From NCBI RefSeq assembly GCF_021390175.1, contig NZ_CP090004.1, positions 2,595,001 through 2,659,000 of the forward strand: 64,000 nt of DNA. Reading direction: 5' to 3'. The translations under genes were made by a program, and so were the position numbers. The stretch is from Flagellimonas sp. HMM57 (GTDB lineage: Bacteria > Bacteroidota > Bacteroidia > Flavobacteriales > Flavobacteriaceae). The notes beneath the pieces were generated by a model that ran no database searches, had not been told where the DNA came from, and was given only the letters and a program-made list of their open reading frames with translations. Below are positions 27,304-35,749 of this stretch, in pieces. The stretch's first letter is position 1; every line of letters starts with the position of its first letter.

Positions 27304-27706
27304 AATTTGGGCTTGAGTACTTTAAAAATTAGGGTTTTACCCCTTAGTAACTTTAACTTGATTTTGATTTTTTAAAATCCTTCAATGGCATTAAAACGGT
27401 GTTTTGGCCATTATATTTTATGTGAATAAAAAGAATTGTTAAAAACCTTTTACGCACACAGCTTACAATCTAAACGTGACAGGATGTAAAATAGTATTCT
27501 TATTGATTAGTTTTAACGATAACAAATGGCATGGACTGCTTTGCTCTTTTATTATGGGCAAGCGTTTGTCTTAAAGGTTTGTGAAAAAAAAGCACTTCAA
27601 TTACAAGAATTCTCTGAAATGTTCGTTTACATGTAATACGTTTAAGGATATTTTATAGTTTTAGGATATCGACGACCTCAATTTTACTAAACGATAAACG
27701 CTTAAA
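27304..27706. other. Divergent gldJ-porV intergenic region
   Basis: These 403 bp are AT-rich and contain no credible coding frame. They must hold the promoters of both genes, but I found only near-matches to the -7 element, such as TACGTTTA (one mismatch) on the + strand about 70 bp before porV. The peptidase gene porU, which separates gldJ and porV in Flavobacterium johnsoniae, is not here. Confidence 0.6.
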
Positions 27707-28852
27707 ATGAAAAACTTACTAGTATTGGCTATATGTTTTACAATCGCCTCTCAAATAAGCGCACAACAAGAAAGAGTTATTACTACAGCAGTTCCCTTTT
27801 TGACCATTGCGGCAGACGCCAGGTCTTCGGGTATGGGTGATATGGGTGTAGCCACCTCTGCTGATGTATTCTCACAACAATGGAACCCGGCCAAGTTCGC
27901 TTTTGCAACCCAAAAGGCAGGAGTTGGTGTTAGTTATACGCCATATTTGGAAAGTATTGTTAACGATGTTTCCCTTTTAAATGCAAACTTCTACAACAAA
28001 CTCAACGACCGTAGTGCCTTCGCTTTTAGTCTTCGTTATTTTGGTCTTGGCGAAATAGAGCTTCGCCAGACCATCGAGGAAGATGCTACTTTGGTCAAGC
28101 CTAATGAGTTTGCTTTTGATGGTTCCTACTCGCTAAAACTTAGTCAAACATTTTCTATGGCCGTAGGAGGTAGGTTTATCAGCTCAAATCTAAGATTTCA
28201 AGATGGTGTCCAAGATTCTCAGGCAGCCAACGCATTTGCTGTGGATATTGCAGGGTTTTATCGCTCAAGGGAAATTGCATATGAAAGTTTTAGTGGCCGT
28301 TGGAGAGCAGGTTTTAACATCTCTAACCTTGGTGGTTCTCTACAATATGATGCTGGGGGTCAGGAAAACTTCTTGCCAACTAACCTGAAAATGGGTGTTG
28401 GCTTCGATTTTATTTTAGATCAAGACAATATTTTAGGACTGCATACAGAATTCAATAAGCTTTTGGTGCCAACGCCAAGAGATTTTAATGGTGATGGTGA
28501 AATAACAGCAGCGGATAATGATGAATACCAACAAATCCCATTTTTTGACGGTGTCTTTGAATCTTTTGGAGATGCCCCTGATGGATTCAGCGAGGAATTA
28601 AGGGAAATTACATGGGCACTTGGCGCCGAATATAAATACCGAGAGGCTTTTATGTTGCGTACGGGGTATTTTAATGAAAATCAGGAAAAGGGCGCTAGAC
28701 AGTTCTTTACTTTAGGTGCGGGATTCAAATTCAAGTCCGCTCAAATAGACCTTTCCTATTTATTCTCAACATCCCAAGTTCGTAATCCTTTGGAAAATAC
28801 ATTACGCTTTTCCCTTACCTTTAATTTTGGGGAAGAATTCTTGAATAACTAG
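27707..28852 (+). CDS. porV: T9SS outer-membrane protein PorV (LptO)
   Basis: The 381-residue protein has a signal peptide (about 1-19, ending ISAQ) and then the hallmark PorV start VPFLTIAADARSSGMGDMG, followed by QQWNPAKFAF. The rest alternates as membrane beta-strands and ends in LRFSLTFNFGEEF, a FadL/OmpP1-like barrel. PorV binds cargo sorting domains as they leave the secretion channel and passes them to the surface attachment complex. A strong terminator follows. Confidence 0.95.
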   Translation: MKNLLVLAICFTIASQISAQQERVITTAVPFLTIAADARSSGMGDMGVATSADVFSQQWNPAKFAFATQKAGVGVSYTPYLESIVNDVSLLNANFYNKLNDRSAFAFSLRYFGLGEIELRQTIEEDATLVKPNEFAFDGSYSLKLSQTFSMAVGGRFISSNLRFQDGVQDSQAANAFAVDIAGFYRSREIAYESFSGRWRAGFNISNLGGSLQYDAGGQENFLPTNLKMGVGFDFILDQDNILGLHTEFNKLLVPTPRDFNGDGEITAADNDEYQQIPFFDGVFESFGDAPDGFSEELREITWALGAEYKYREAFMLRTGYFNENQEKGARQFFTLGAGFKFKSAQIDLSYLFSTSQVRNPLENTLRFSLTFNFGEEFLNN

Positions 28853-28872
28853 ATAAAACAATATAATTATAA

Positions 28873-28900
28873 AGAAAACCTGCTCATCAGCAGGTTTTCT
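28873..28900 (+). terminator. porV terminator
   Basis: AGAAAACCTGCT (28873-28884) and AGCAGGTTTTCT (28889-28900) form a perfect 12-bp stem with a CATC loop, followed by TATTTTT. The T tail doubles as the -7 element of cdd. Confidence 0.88.
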
Positions 28901-28908
28901 TATTTTTG
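28901..28908 (+). promoter_or_regulatory. -7 promoter element of cdd
   Basis: TATTTTTG, a perfect match 20 bp before the cdd start. It overlaps the tail of the porV terminator. No -33 element was seen. Confidence 0.4.
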
Positions 28909-28928
28909 GTCAATACCTAAATAGCAGT

Positions 28929-29420
28929 ATGAAGAAACAACATATTGGTTTTGAACTTACCATCTTTAAAGATGTGGATGAACTGGCTTCGAAAGAGCAG
29001 CGACTGCTTCAAGTGGCCAAGGAAGCTAGGGAAAGTGCTTATGCCCCATATTCAAATTTTAAAGTAGGGGCCGCAGTTTTATTGGAAAATGGAGAAATTG
29101 TTATTGGAAACAATCAGGAAAATGCATCTTATCCTTCCGGTCTTTGTGCTGAACGTGTTGCTATTTTTCAGGCAGGGGCAAGATACCCAGGGGTTGCTAT
29201 TGTTTCAGTGGCAATAACCGCAACATCCAATGATTATGAAGTAACTGTCCCTGCTGGACCATGCGGTAATTGTAGACAAGCTATTATAGAGTATGAACAG
29301 CGGCAGAAAACATCTATTTCCTTGTTGCTGCGTGGTGAATCTGGACCAATATATAAATGCGAATCAGTAGCGGATATTTTGCCTTTGGCATTCAATAGTT
29401 CATTTTTGAGCGATTCTTAA
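28929..29420 (+). CDS. cdd: Cytidine deaminase
   Basis: The 163-residue zinc enzyme deaminates cytidine and deoxycytidine for pyrimidine salvage. It has APYSNFKVGAAV near 41, NQENASYPSGLCAERVA near 63-79 with the zinc Cys and catalytic Glu, and PAGPCGNCRQ near 111 with the other two zinc cysteines. It is about 30 residues longer at the N-terminus than the compact 130-residue tetrameric enzymes. The position between porV and pdhA matches other Flavobacteriaceae as I know them. Confidence 0.93.
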   Translation: MKKQHIGFELTIFKDVDELASKEQRLLQVAKEARESAYAPYSNFKVGAAVLLENGEIVIGNNQENASYPSGLCAERVAIFQAGARYPGVAIVSVAITATSNDYEVTVPAGPCGNCRQAIIEYEQRQKTSISLLLRGESGPIYKCESVADILPLAFNSSFLSDS

Positions 29421-29451
29421 ACCAATTCTTTTTCCAAAACAGATATATATG

Positions 29452-29459
29452 TATTTTTG
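29452..29459 (+). promoter_or_regulatory. -7 promoter element of the pdhA-E2 operon
   Basis: TATTTTTG, a perfect match 42 bp before the pdhA ATG at 29502. It overlaps an upstream TTG at 29457 and so argues against that TTG being the start codon. Confidence 0.45.
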
Positions 29460-29501
29460 TTTTTCTTCAACACTGAAGAATTTCATATAATACAACCGTT
29501 A

Positions 29502-30500
29502 ATGAAAAAAATCACCAAAGAAGTTTACCTAAAATGGTATGAGGACATGTTGTTCTGGAGAAAGTTCGAGGACAAACTTGCAGCAGTTTATATTCAACAA
29601 AAAGTTAGAGGTTTTCTTCACTTATACAATGGCCAAGAAGCTGTTTTGGCAGGTTCATTGCATGCAATGGATTTGACGAAGGATAGAATGATAACAGCTT
29701 ACAGAAATCATGTTCAGCCCATTGGTATGGGTGTTGACCCAAAACGTGTGATGGCGGAGCTTTTTGGAAAGGTGACGGGTACCTCCAAAGGTATGGGGGG
29801 CTCCATGCACATTTTTTCCAAAGAACATCGATTCTATGGTGGCCATGGTATTGTGGGCGGACAAATCCCTTTAGGTGCCGGATTGGCGTTTGCCGATAAA
29901 TATTTCAAAAGAGATGCGGTAACACTTTGCTATATGGGCGATGGCGCTGTTCGACAAGGTTCCTTGCACGAGGCGTTCAATTTGGCTATGTTGTGGCAAT
30001 TGCCTGTGGTTTTTATTTGTGAGAATAACGGATATGCTATGGGAACATCAGTGGCCAGAACATCATATTCAACAGATATTTGGAAACTAGGCTTGGGATA
30101 CGAAATGCCTTGTGGTCCAGTAGATGGTATGGATCCTGCAATAGTGGCAAAAGAAGTGGATAAGGCAGTTGAACGGGCCCGTACAGGTGGCGGTCCAACT
30201 TTCTTGGAGATGAAGACCTATCGATACAGAGGACATTCAATGTCCGATGCACAACACTATCGCACCAAAGAAGAAGTTGAAGAATACAAAAAAATAGACC
30301 CAATAACCCAAATTAAAGAAGTCCTTCTTGAAAAGGGATATGCCTCTGAAGAGGAAATTAAAGAGATGGACAAAAGGGTAAAATCATTGGTGTCCGAATG
30401 TGAGAAATTTGCGGAAGAGTCAGATTTTCCACCAATACAACAGATGTACGATACCGTATACGAACAAGAAGACTATCCATTTTTACAACATAAACTTTAA
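29502..30500 (+). CDS. pdhA: Pyruvate dehydrogenase E1 component, alpha subunit
   Basis: The 332-residue protein is the thiamine-diphosphate-binding half of an alpha2-beta2 E1 that decarboxylates pyruvate. RDRM..TAYRNH-type contacts are seen near 68-80, and the cofactor motif GDG (about 147) runs to ENN (about 176) as in this family. The phosphorylation-loop region YRYRGHSMSDAQHYR is near 246. ATG 29502 is chosen over the TTG at 29457 because the latter overlaps the promoter. The E2 gene follows after 4 bp. The E1 beta gene is not in this window. Confidence 0.95.
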   Translation: MKKITKEVYLKWYEDMLFWRKFEDKLAAVYIQQKVRGFLHLYNGQEAVLAGSLHAMDLTKDRMITAYRNHVQPIGMGVDPKRVMAELFGKVTGTSKGMGGSMHIFSKEHRFYGGHGIVGGQIPLGAGLAFADKYFKRDAVTLCYMGDGAVRQGSLHEAFNLAMLWQLPVVFICENNGYAMGTSVARTSYSTDIWKLGLGYEMPCGPVDGMDPAIVAKEVDKAVERARTGGGPTFLEMKTYRYRGHSMSDAQHYRTKEEVEEYKKIDPITQIKEVLLEKGYASEEEIKEMDKRVKSLVSECEKFAEESDFPPIQQMYDTVYEQEDYPFLQHKL

Positions 30501-30504
30501 GTAA

Positions 30505-32154
30505 ATGGCAGAAGTAATCAATATGCCCAGATTGAGTGATACCATGGAAGAGGGAACCGTGGCAAAGTGGCTCAAAAATGTAGGAGATAAAATAGAGGAA
30601 GGTGATATCTTGGCCGAAATAGAAACGGACAAGGCCACTATGGAGTTTGAATCCTTTCATGAGGGCACACTGCTCCATATAGGTATACAGGAAGGAGACG
30701 GAGCACCGGTTGATTCACTTTTAGCGATTATTGGAGAAGACGGAGAAGACATTTCTGGATTGTTAAATGGAAGTGCTACGGAAGCGGAAAAAACTCCTGA
30801 AGAACCTCAAGCTACAAACGAGTCACCAGAAGCAGCTGTTGCTACAGCTCCTACAGGGGGAGTTGTTCCCGAAGGTGTGGAAATTATAACAATGCCGCGC
30901 TTGAGTGATACTATGGAAGAAGGTACGGTAGCGTCTTGGTTAAAAAAAGTTGGAGATACTGTTGAAGAAGGAGATATTTTGGCTGAAATCGAAACGGATA
31001 AGGCCACAATGGAATTTGAGTCCTTTTATTCGGGAACGTTACTTTATATAGGTATTCAAGAAGGAGAATCCGCACCAGTGGATGAAGTCTTGGCAGTAAT
31101 AGGACCAGAAGGTACAGATGTTGATGCTGTTCTTGGTGCATCATCCGGGTCAGGTACTGTGGAAAATGCTTCCAAAACAGAAGACAGTACAAAAGAAACT
31201 AATGCCCAAAAAGAGGAAGAAATCGCTAAAGCGCCAGTTGCTTCACAGAATGGGCAACGTATATTGGCATCGCCGTTAGCAAAGAAAATTGCCAGTGAAA
31301 AAGGTATAGATTTAACAGCCGTAAAAGGTTCTGGAGATTATGGAAGAATTGTAAAGCGTGATATTGAAAATTATCAACCTTCACAAGTTCCCGCTGCGGC
31401 TCCTTCTCCCAAAGAAGATAGTGCTGCGCCAACCGCTGTACCTCAACCTACAATGTACGTACCTGCAGGAGAGGAGTATACAGAAGAAGTTAAGAATTCT
31501 TCTATGCGAAAAGCAATTGCAAAGCATCTTGGTGCTTCTAAATTTTCCGCTCCGCATTTTTACCTGACTATAGAGGTCGATATGGAAAATGCGAAAGCTT
31601 CTCGCTCGCAAATCAATAATTTGCCCGACACAAAAGTTTCTTTTAACGATATGGTGTTAAAGGCTTGTGCCATGGCATTGAAAAAGCATCCACAAGTAAA
31701 TACATCATGGACCGATGAAGCAACTATTTACAAAAAGCATATCCACATGGGAGTTGCAGTAGCAGTTGATGAAGGACTTGTAGTGCCTGTGGTAAAATTT
31801 GCTGACCAGCTTAGTTTAACCCAGTTGGGTACTGCTGTCAAAGATTTGGCAGGAAGGGCAAGAACGAAAAAGATAAAACCAGACGAAATGGAAGGCAGTA
31901 CCTTTACGGTTTCTAATTTGGGAATGTTTGGGATATTGGAATTTACCTCAATTATCAACAAACCAAACTCTTCAATTCTTTCTGTTGGGGCCATTGTGGA
32001 AAAACCAGTGGTTAAAAATGGTGAGATTGTCGTAGGCAATACCATGAAAGTCACTTTGGCCTGTGACCACAGAACCGTTGACGGTGCTGTTGGCGCGCAG
32101 TTCCTACAGACGTTAAGGGCATATTTGGAAAATCCGGTTACTATGCTGGCTTAA
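30505..32154 (+). CDS. pdhC: Pyruvate dehydrogenase E2, dihydrolipoamide acetyltransferase with two lipoyl domains
   Basis: The 549-residue core enzyme moves the acetyl group from lipoyl arms to CoA. Two nearly identical lipoyl domains (about 1-80 and 124-204) each carry ETDKATMEFES, with lipoylated K43 and K166. Ala/Pro/Glu-rich linkers follow. The E1/E3-binding domain is at about 252-290 (SPLAKKIASEKGIDLTAVKG), and the catalytic domain at about 325-549 has H522 and D526 in HRTVDGAVGAQFL. It is co-transcribed with pdhA. Confidence 0.95.
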   Translation: MAEVINMPRLSDTMEEGTVAKWLKNVGDKIEEGDILAEIETDKATMEFESFHEGTLLHIGIQEGDGAPVDSLLAIIGEDGEDISGLLNGSATEAEKTPEEPQATNESPEAAVATAPTGGVVPEGVEIITMPRLSDTMEEGTVASWLKKVGDTVEEGDILAEIETDKATMEFESFYSGTLLYIGIQEGESAPVDEVLAVIGPEGTDVDAVLGASSGSGTVENASKTEDSTKETNAQKEEEIAKAPVASQNGQRILASPLAKKIASEKGIDLTAVKGSGDYGRIVKRDIENYQPSQVPAAAPSPKEDSAAPTAVPQPTMYVPAGEEYTEEVKNSSMRKAIAKHLGASKFSAPHFYLTIEVDMENAKASRSQINNLPDTKVSFNDMVLKACAMALKKHPQVNTSWTDEATIYKKHIHMGVAVAVDEGLVVPVVKFADQLSLTQLGTAVKDLAGRARTKKIKPDEMEGSTFTVSNLGMFGILEFTSIINKPNSSILSVGAIVEKPVVKNGEIVVGNTMKVTLACDHRTVDGAVGAQFLQTLRAYLENPVTMLA

Positions 32155-32218
32155 TTAACATAAACTGGTTTTTTATACCGAGTTTATCGAAGCAAAGTAT
32201 ATAAACAATATCATACAG

Positions 32219-32241
32219 AAGCATCCTTTTAAAGGATGCTT
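32219..32241 (+). terminator. Terminator of the pdhA-E2 operon
   Basis: AAGCATCCTTT and AAAGGATGCTT form a stem with a minimal loop, followed by a run of T. It ends 33 bp before the M28 peptidase gene. Confidence 0.85.
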
Positions 32242-32273
32242 TTTTTATCTTTAAAATCAAAATAGTCATCAAA

Positions 32274-33314
32274 ATGAGTAAAATTCTTAGTTTTTTTGGA
32301 ATACTGGTACTAATGAATTGTGGTTCCACCCAAATGGTCGAGACTAAAAATGTTCCTGACCAAGCAAACCCAAGTGGCCCTGAAGGTGTTAAAGGAAGTG
32401 TAGTTGAAGAAGCTCCAAAAGAAACGAACGCTGTTGGTACAGCACTAAGTTTTACAGACGCCGAACGAGTAGGTGATATTATGAATTATTTGGCGTCTGA
32501 TGACCTTAAAGGAAGAGATTCAGGTAGCGAAGGCATTGAAATGGCAGCAAAATATATAGAGAATTACTTTAAGTCCTACAGAGTTGCTCCTTATTTTGAT
32601 ACGTATCGAGATACGCTTTCCAATTACAAAAAAGCTTCCTATAATATTGTTGGTGTAGTTGAAGGGAACGACCCAGTCCTTAAAGATGAGTATATTTTGG
32701 TTGGAGCCCATTACGACCATATAGGTATTATAAAAATTGAAAACGGAGACGCTATTGCCAACGGAGCCAATGATAATGCATCGGGGACAACTGCGGTTAT
32801 GGAGCTTGCCCGTTACTTTGGAAAGAACAGAACCAATAAAAGAAGTCTGATTTTCGTCTTGTTCAGTGCCGAAGAAAAAGGACTTCTAGGTTCAAAACAT
32901 TTAGCAAAAAAGCTCAAGGAACAAGAACTTAACCTTTACACTATGTTGAACTTTGAGATGATCGGTGTTCCACTTCTTGGGAAAGACTATTTAGTATATG
33001 CTACAGGATATAAGAAATCCAATTTTGCTGATGTGAATAATAAATATGCAGGTGAAAATCTTGTCGGTTACCTTCAAAGAGCGAGGGAATATGGTTTATT
33101 TCAACGTTCCGATAATTATCCTTTCTATCAAGAATTCGGAGTGCCGTGCCATACCTATTGTACTTTTGATTTTACCAATTTTGAATATTATCATAAGGTA
33201 GGTGATGAAGTAGAAGAAATGGATTTTGATCATATGGCCACATTGATAAACAAAATGCTTCCTGTTGTAGAGAAGATTGCGAACGCTCCTACCAAAGAAA
33301 TTAAGATGAATTAA
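32274..33314 (+). CDS. M28-family zinc peptidase, lipoprotein
   Basis: The 346-residue protein begins with a lipoprotein signal ending in LMNC (C16). The M28 metal ligands are visible: His in GAHYDHIG near 145, Asp in GANDNASGTTA near 165, the Glu pair in SAEEKGLLGS near 200, Glu in NFEMIG near 226, and a final His near 309 (YYHKVGDE). It is probably an aminopeptidase in the periplasm or on the surface. The 40 residues after the lipid anchor are low-complexity linker. An SDR gene follows 47 bp downstream. Confidence 0.9.
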   Translation: MSKILSFFGILVLMNCGSTQMVETKNVPDQANPSGPEGVKGSVVEEAPKETNAVGTALSFTDAERVGDIMNYLASDDLKGRDSGSEGIEMAAKYIENYFKSYRVAPYFDTYRDTLSNYKKASYNIVGVVEGNDPVLKDEYILVGAHYDHIGIIKIENGDAIANGANDNASGTTAVMELARYFGKNRTNKRSLIFVLFSAEEKGLLGSKHLAKKLKEQELNLYTMLNFEMIGVPLLGKDYLVYATGYKKSNFADVNNKYAGENLVGYLQRAREYGLFQRSDNYPFYQEFGVPCHTYCTFDFTNFEYYHKVGDEVEEMDFDHMATLINKMLPVVEKIANAPTKEIKMN

Positions 33315-33361
33315 ATCTTATTGCCCTCATCTTAAATACTAAATCTAAAGCTGAAAATGTT

Positions 33362-34039
33362 ATGCCAAATATTATTATAACAGGTACAAGTAGGGGAATA
33401 GGCTATGAACTGGTACAATTGTTTGCCCAAGATGGCCATCAAGTTCTTGCTCTTTCGCGTAACGAAAGACCTATTGCGGCACTTAATATGCCTGGTGTAA
33501 GTAATATGCCCTTTGATTTGTCCAATCCAAAGGATTTTGAGAAAATAACGAATTTCCTTCAAGACTGGGATACTGTGGATGTGCTTATCAACAATGCGGG
33601 CAGTTTGTTGAACAAGCCCTTTTTAGAAACTACCCAAGAAGAGTTTGAAGCTGTATATAAAGTGAATGTATTTGGTGTCGCCGAGATGACCAAAACAGTA
33701 CTGCCCAAAATGGGCAAAACAGGTCATGTGGTTACCGTTAGCTCCATGGGTGGTGTGCAAGGGAGCATGAAGTTTCCTGGACTTTCGGCATATAGTTCCA
33801 GTAAGGGCGCAGTAATTACATTAACGGAACTTTGGGCTGAAGAGTTTAAAGAAACTGGCCCAAGTTTTAATGTGCTGGCTTTGGGTGCAGTACAAACTGA
33901 AATGTTGGAAGAGGCTTTTCCCGGTTACGAAGCACCAGTTACAGCAAAAGAAATGGCTACTTACATTAAGGATTTTTCATTGACTGGTCAAAAATTGTAT
34001 AATGGCAAATTGTTGCAAATAAGCAATAGTACTCCGTAG
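33362..34039 (+). CDS. Short-chain dehydrogenase/reductase
   Basis: The 225-residue Rossmann-fold oxidoreductase has the nucleotide-binding GTSRGIG near 7-13, LINNAGS near 77-83, and the active-site Ser (about 122) with YSSSK (Tyr about 138, Lys about 142). The substrate cannot be read from the sequence. It is followed by sprT-like, manC and DUF389 genes at gaps of 21, 5 and 2 bp, probably one operon. Confidence 0.9.
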   Translation: MPNIIITGTSRGIGYELVQLFAQDGHQVLALSRNERPIAALNMPGVSNMPFDLSNPKDFEKITNFLQDWDTVDVLINNAGSLLNKPFLETTQEEFEAVYKVNVFGVAEMTKTVLPKMGKTGHVVTVSSMGGVQGSMKFPGLSAYSSSKGAVITLTELWAEEFKETGPSFNVLALGAVQTEMLEEAFPGYEAPVTAKEMATYIKDFSLTGQKLYNGKLLQISNSTP

Positions 34040-34060
34040 ATTAATCTTAAATTTAGTTCT

Positions 34061-34663
34061 GTGAGTACCACGTTACAAAAATATTTGCCAGAACGTGCAG
34101 TTGGACCATGCTTTAGTTTGATAGAACTACATGGGGTACATTTAAAAATCGTAAATCATAGGGTAACACGTCATGGCGATTACAGGAGAATGCCTAATGG
34201 ATTACATCAAATCACTGTAAATGCGTCCCTGAATAAATATCGCTTTTTGATTACGTTAGTGCATGAGATTGCCCATTTAGTGGCCTTTGAACAATATGGT
34301 CGTCATATTAAACCTCATGGATTGGAATGGAAACAAACGTTTCAACATTTAATGATTCCCTTTATAAGGCCAGAGGTGTTCCCTTCCCAATTGCTTCCCA
34401 TCATTGCAAACCATTTTAAAAATCCAAAAGCAAGTAGTAGCACTGATGTACGTCTGTCGATAGCACTAAAGACTTTTGATTCCGAAGAAAGAAAGAACAG
34501 TTATGTCTATGAACTGCCTTTTGGGAGTACATTTCGCCTGTACAACGGAAAACTATTTAAAAAAGGCAAAAAAAGAATAAAACGATACGAATGTGTAGAA
34601 TTGGGTACTGGAAAAGTATATTTGTTCCAGCCCAATGCAGAAGTTGAACTGATCAAAGACTAA
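34061..34663 (+). CDS. SprT-like zinc-dependent domain protein
   Basis: The 200-residue protein has a GTG start at 34061. LITLVHEIAHLVAFEQYG near 65-82 is a gluzincin HExxH zinc site, and GLEWKQTFQHLM near 89-100 supplies the next part of the SprT-like domain. The C-terminal 60 residues (GSTFRLYNGKLFKKGKKRIK) resemble the zinc-ribbon-like end of SprT proteins but lack an obvious cysteine set. Eukaryotic Spartan homologues cut DNA-protein crosslinks; the bacterial role is unclear. Confidence 0.85.
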   Translation: MSTTLQKYLPERAVGPCFSLIELHGVHLKIVNHRVTRHGDYRRMPNGLHQITVNASLNKYRFLITLVHEIAHLVAFEQYGRHIKPHGLEWKQTFQHLMIPFIRPEVFPSQLLPIIANHFKNPKASSSTDVRLSIALKTFDSEERKNSYVYELPFGSTFRLYNGKLFKKGKKRIKRYECVELGTGKVYLFQPNAEVELIKD

Positions 34664-34668
34664 AACAA

Positions 34669-35747
34669 ATGAACCAAAATTATTACGCAGTTTTAATGGC
34701 AGGAGGAGTAGGTTCCCGCTTTTGGCCTGTAAGTACATCTTCCTATCCCAAACAATTTCACGATATGTTGGGAACGGGAAAAACCTTGATTCAAAAAACT
34801 TTTGATAGGCTGAATAAATTCATCCCTACGGAGAATATTCTAATTCTTACCAATGAGCGTTACAATGAATTGGTTCTGGAGCAGTTGACTCAAGTAAAGC
34901 AAGAACAAGTTGTTTTGGAGCCCGCCATGCGGAATACGGCACCCTGTATTCTTTATGCTTCCTTAAAAATCAAAAAAATGAATCCAAACGCTGTGATGAT
35001 CGTTGCACCCAGTGATCATTGGATTGAGGATGAAGATGCTTTTGAGCAAGATGTAACTACTTGTTTTGATAAATGCGAGCAGGAAGATGTGCTATGTACA
35101 CTTGGTATTCAACCTACGTTTCCCAATACGGGTTTTGGGTATATTGAGTTTGAAAAAGAAGATGAGAATCCACTTAAAAGAGTAGCTCAATTTAGAGAAA
35201 AGCCTGATTATGAAACGGCTAAAGAATTTTTGGAGCAAGGCAATTTTCTGTGGAATGCTGGTATTTTTATGTGGAGTGTCAATACAATCGTGAACGCTTT
35301 TAAACTATACCAACAAAATCAATATGAATTATTTGAATCTGGATATGGGGTGTTCAACACTGCTGATGAACAGACGTACATCAATGAAAATTATCCAAAA
35401 GCAGAAAACATATCGATAGATTACGCTATATTGGAGCGTTCAGATTCCATATTTACATTGCCTGCCACTTTTGATTGGAACGATTTGGGGACATGGGGGC
35501 ATTATATGACAAGCTTGATAAAGACGATGATAGAAATGCCACTGTTAACAGCGGGACATTGCTTCAAGATGCCAAAGGCAATATAATAAGGTCTGAAAAA
35601 GGGAAAGTGGTCGTAATAGATGGATTGGAAGATTATATCATTGTAGATAAAGAAGAGGTATTGCTTATTTGCCCAAAATCCAAAGAACAGGATATCAAGA
35701 AAATCCTTGGTCAAGTGAAGGGGAAATTTGGTGATCAGTATGCATAA
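34669..35747 (+). pseudogene. manC: Mannose-1-phosphate guanylyltransferase gene with a 1-bp frameshift
   Basis: The enzyme makes GDP-mannose for surface polysaccharides. The first frame (from ATG 34669) has the nucleotidyltransferase signature AGGVGSRFWPVSTSSYPKQF near 9-28, APSDHW near 109 and REKPDYETA near 174. After DWNDLGTWG it leaves the family pattern and stops at 35586. The expected continuation (ALYDKLDKDDDRNATVNSGT...) is in the -1 frame and runs to 35747. The break is in a run of five G at 35495-35499: one more G would give an intact 359-residue protein, the normal length. As written, the product is a 305-residue protein with about 29 foreign residues and without the C-terminal beta-helix part. 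It could be a true mutation or a homopolymer sequencing error. Confidence 0.9.
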
Positions 35748-35749
35748 TT

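Noticed and set aside
35490..35502. Programmed -1 frameshift in manC
   Set aside because: The site (A TGG GGG C) is not a canonical X XXY YYZ slippery heptamer, and no stimulatory stem was seen downstream. A mutation or homopolymer error is simpler.
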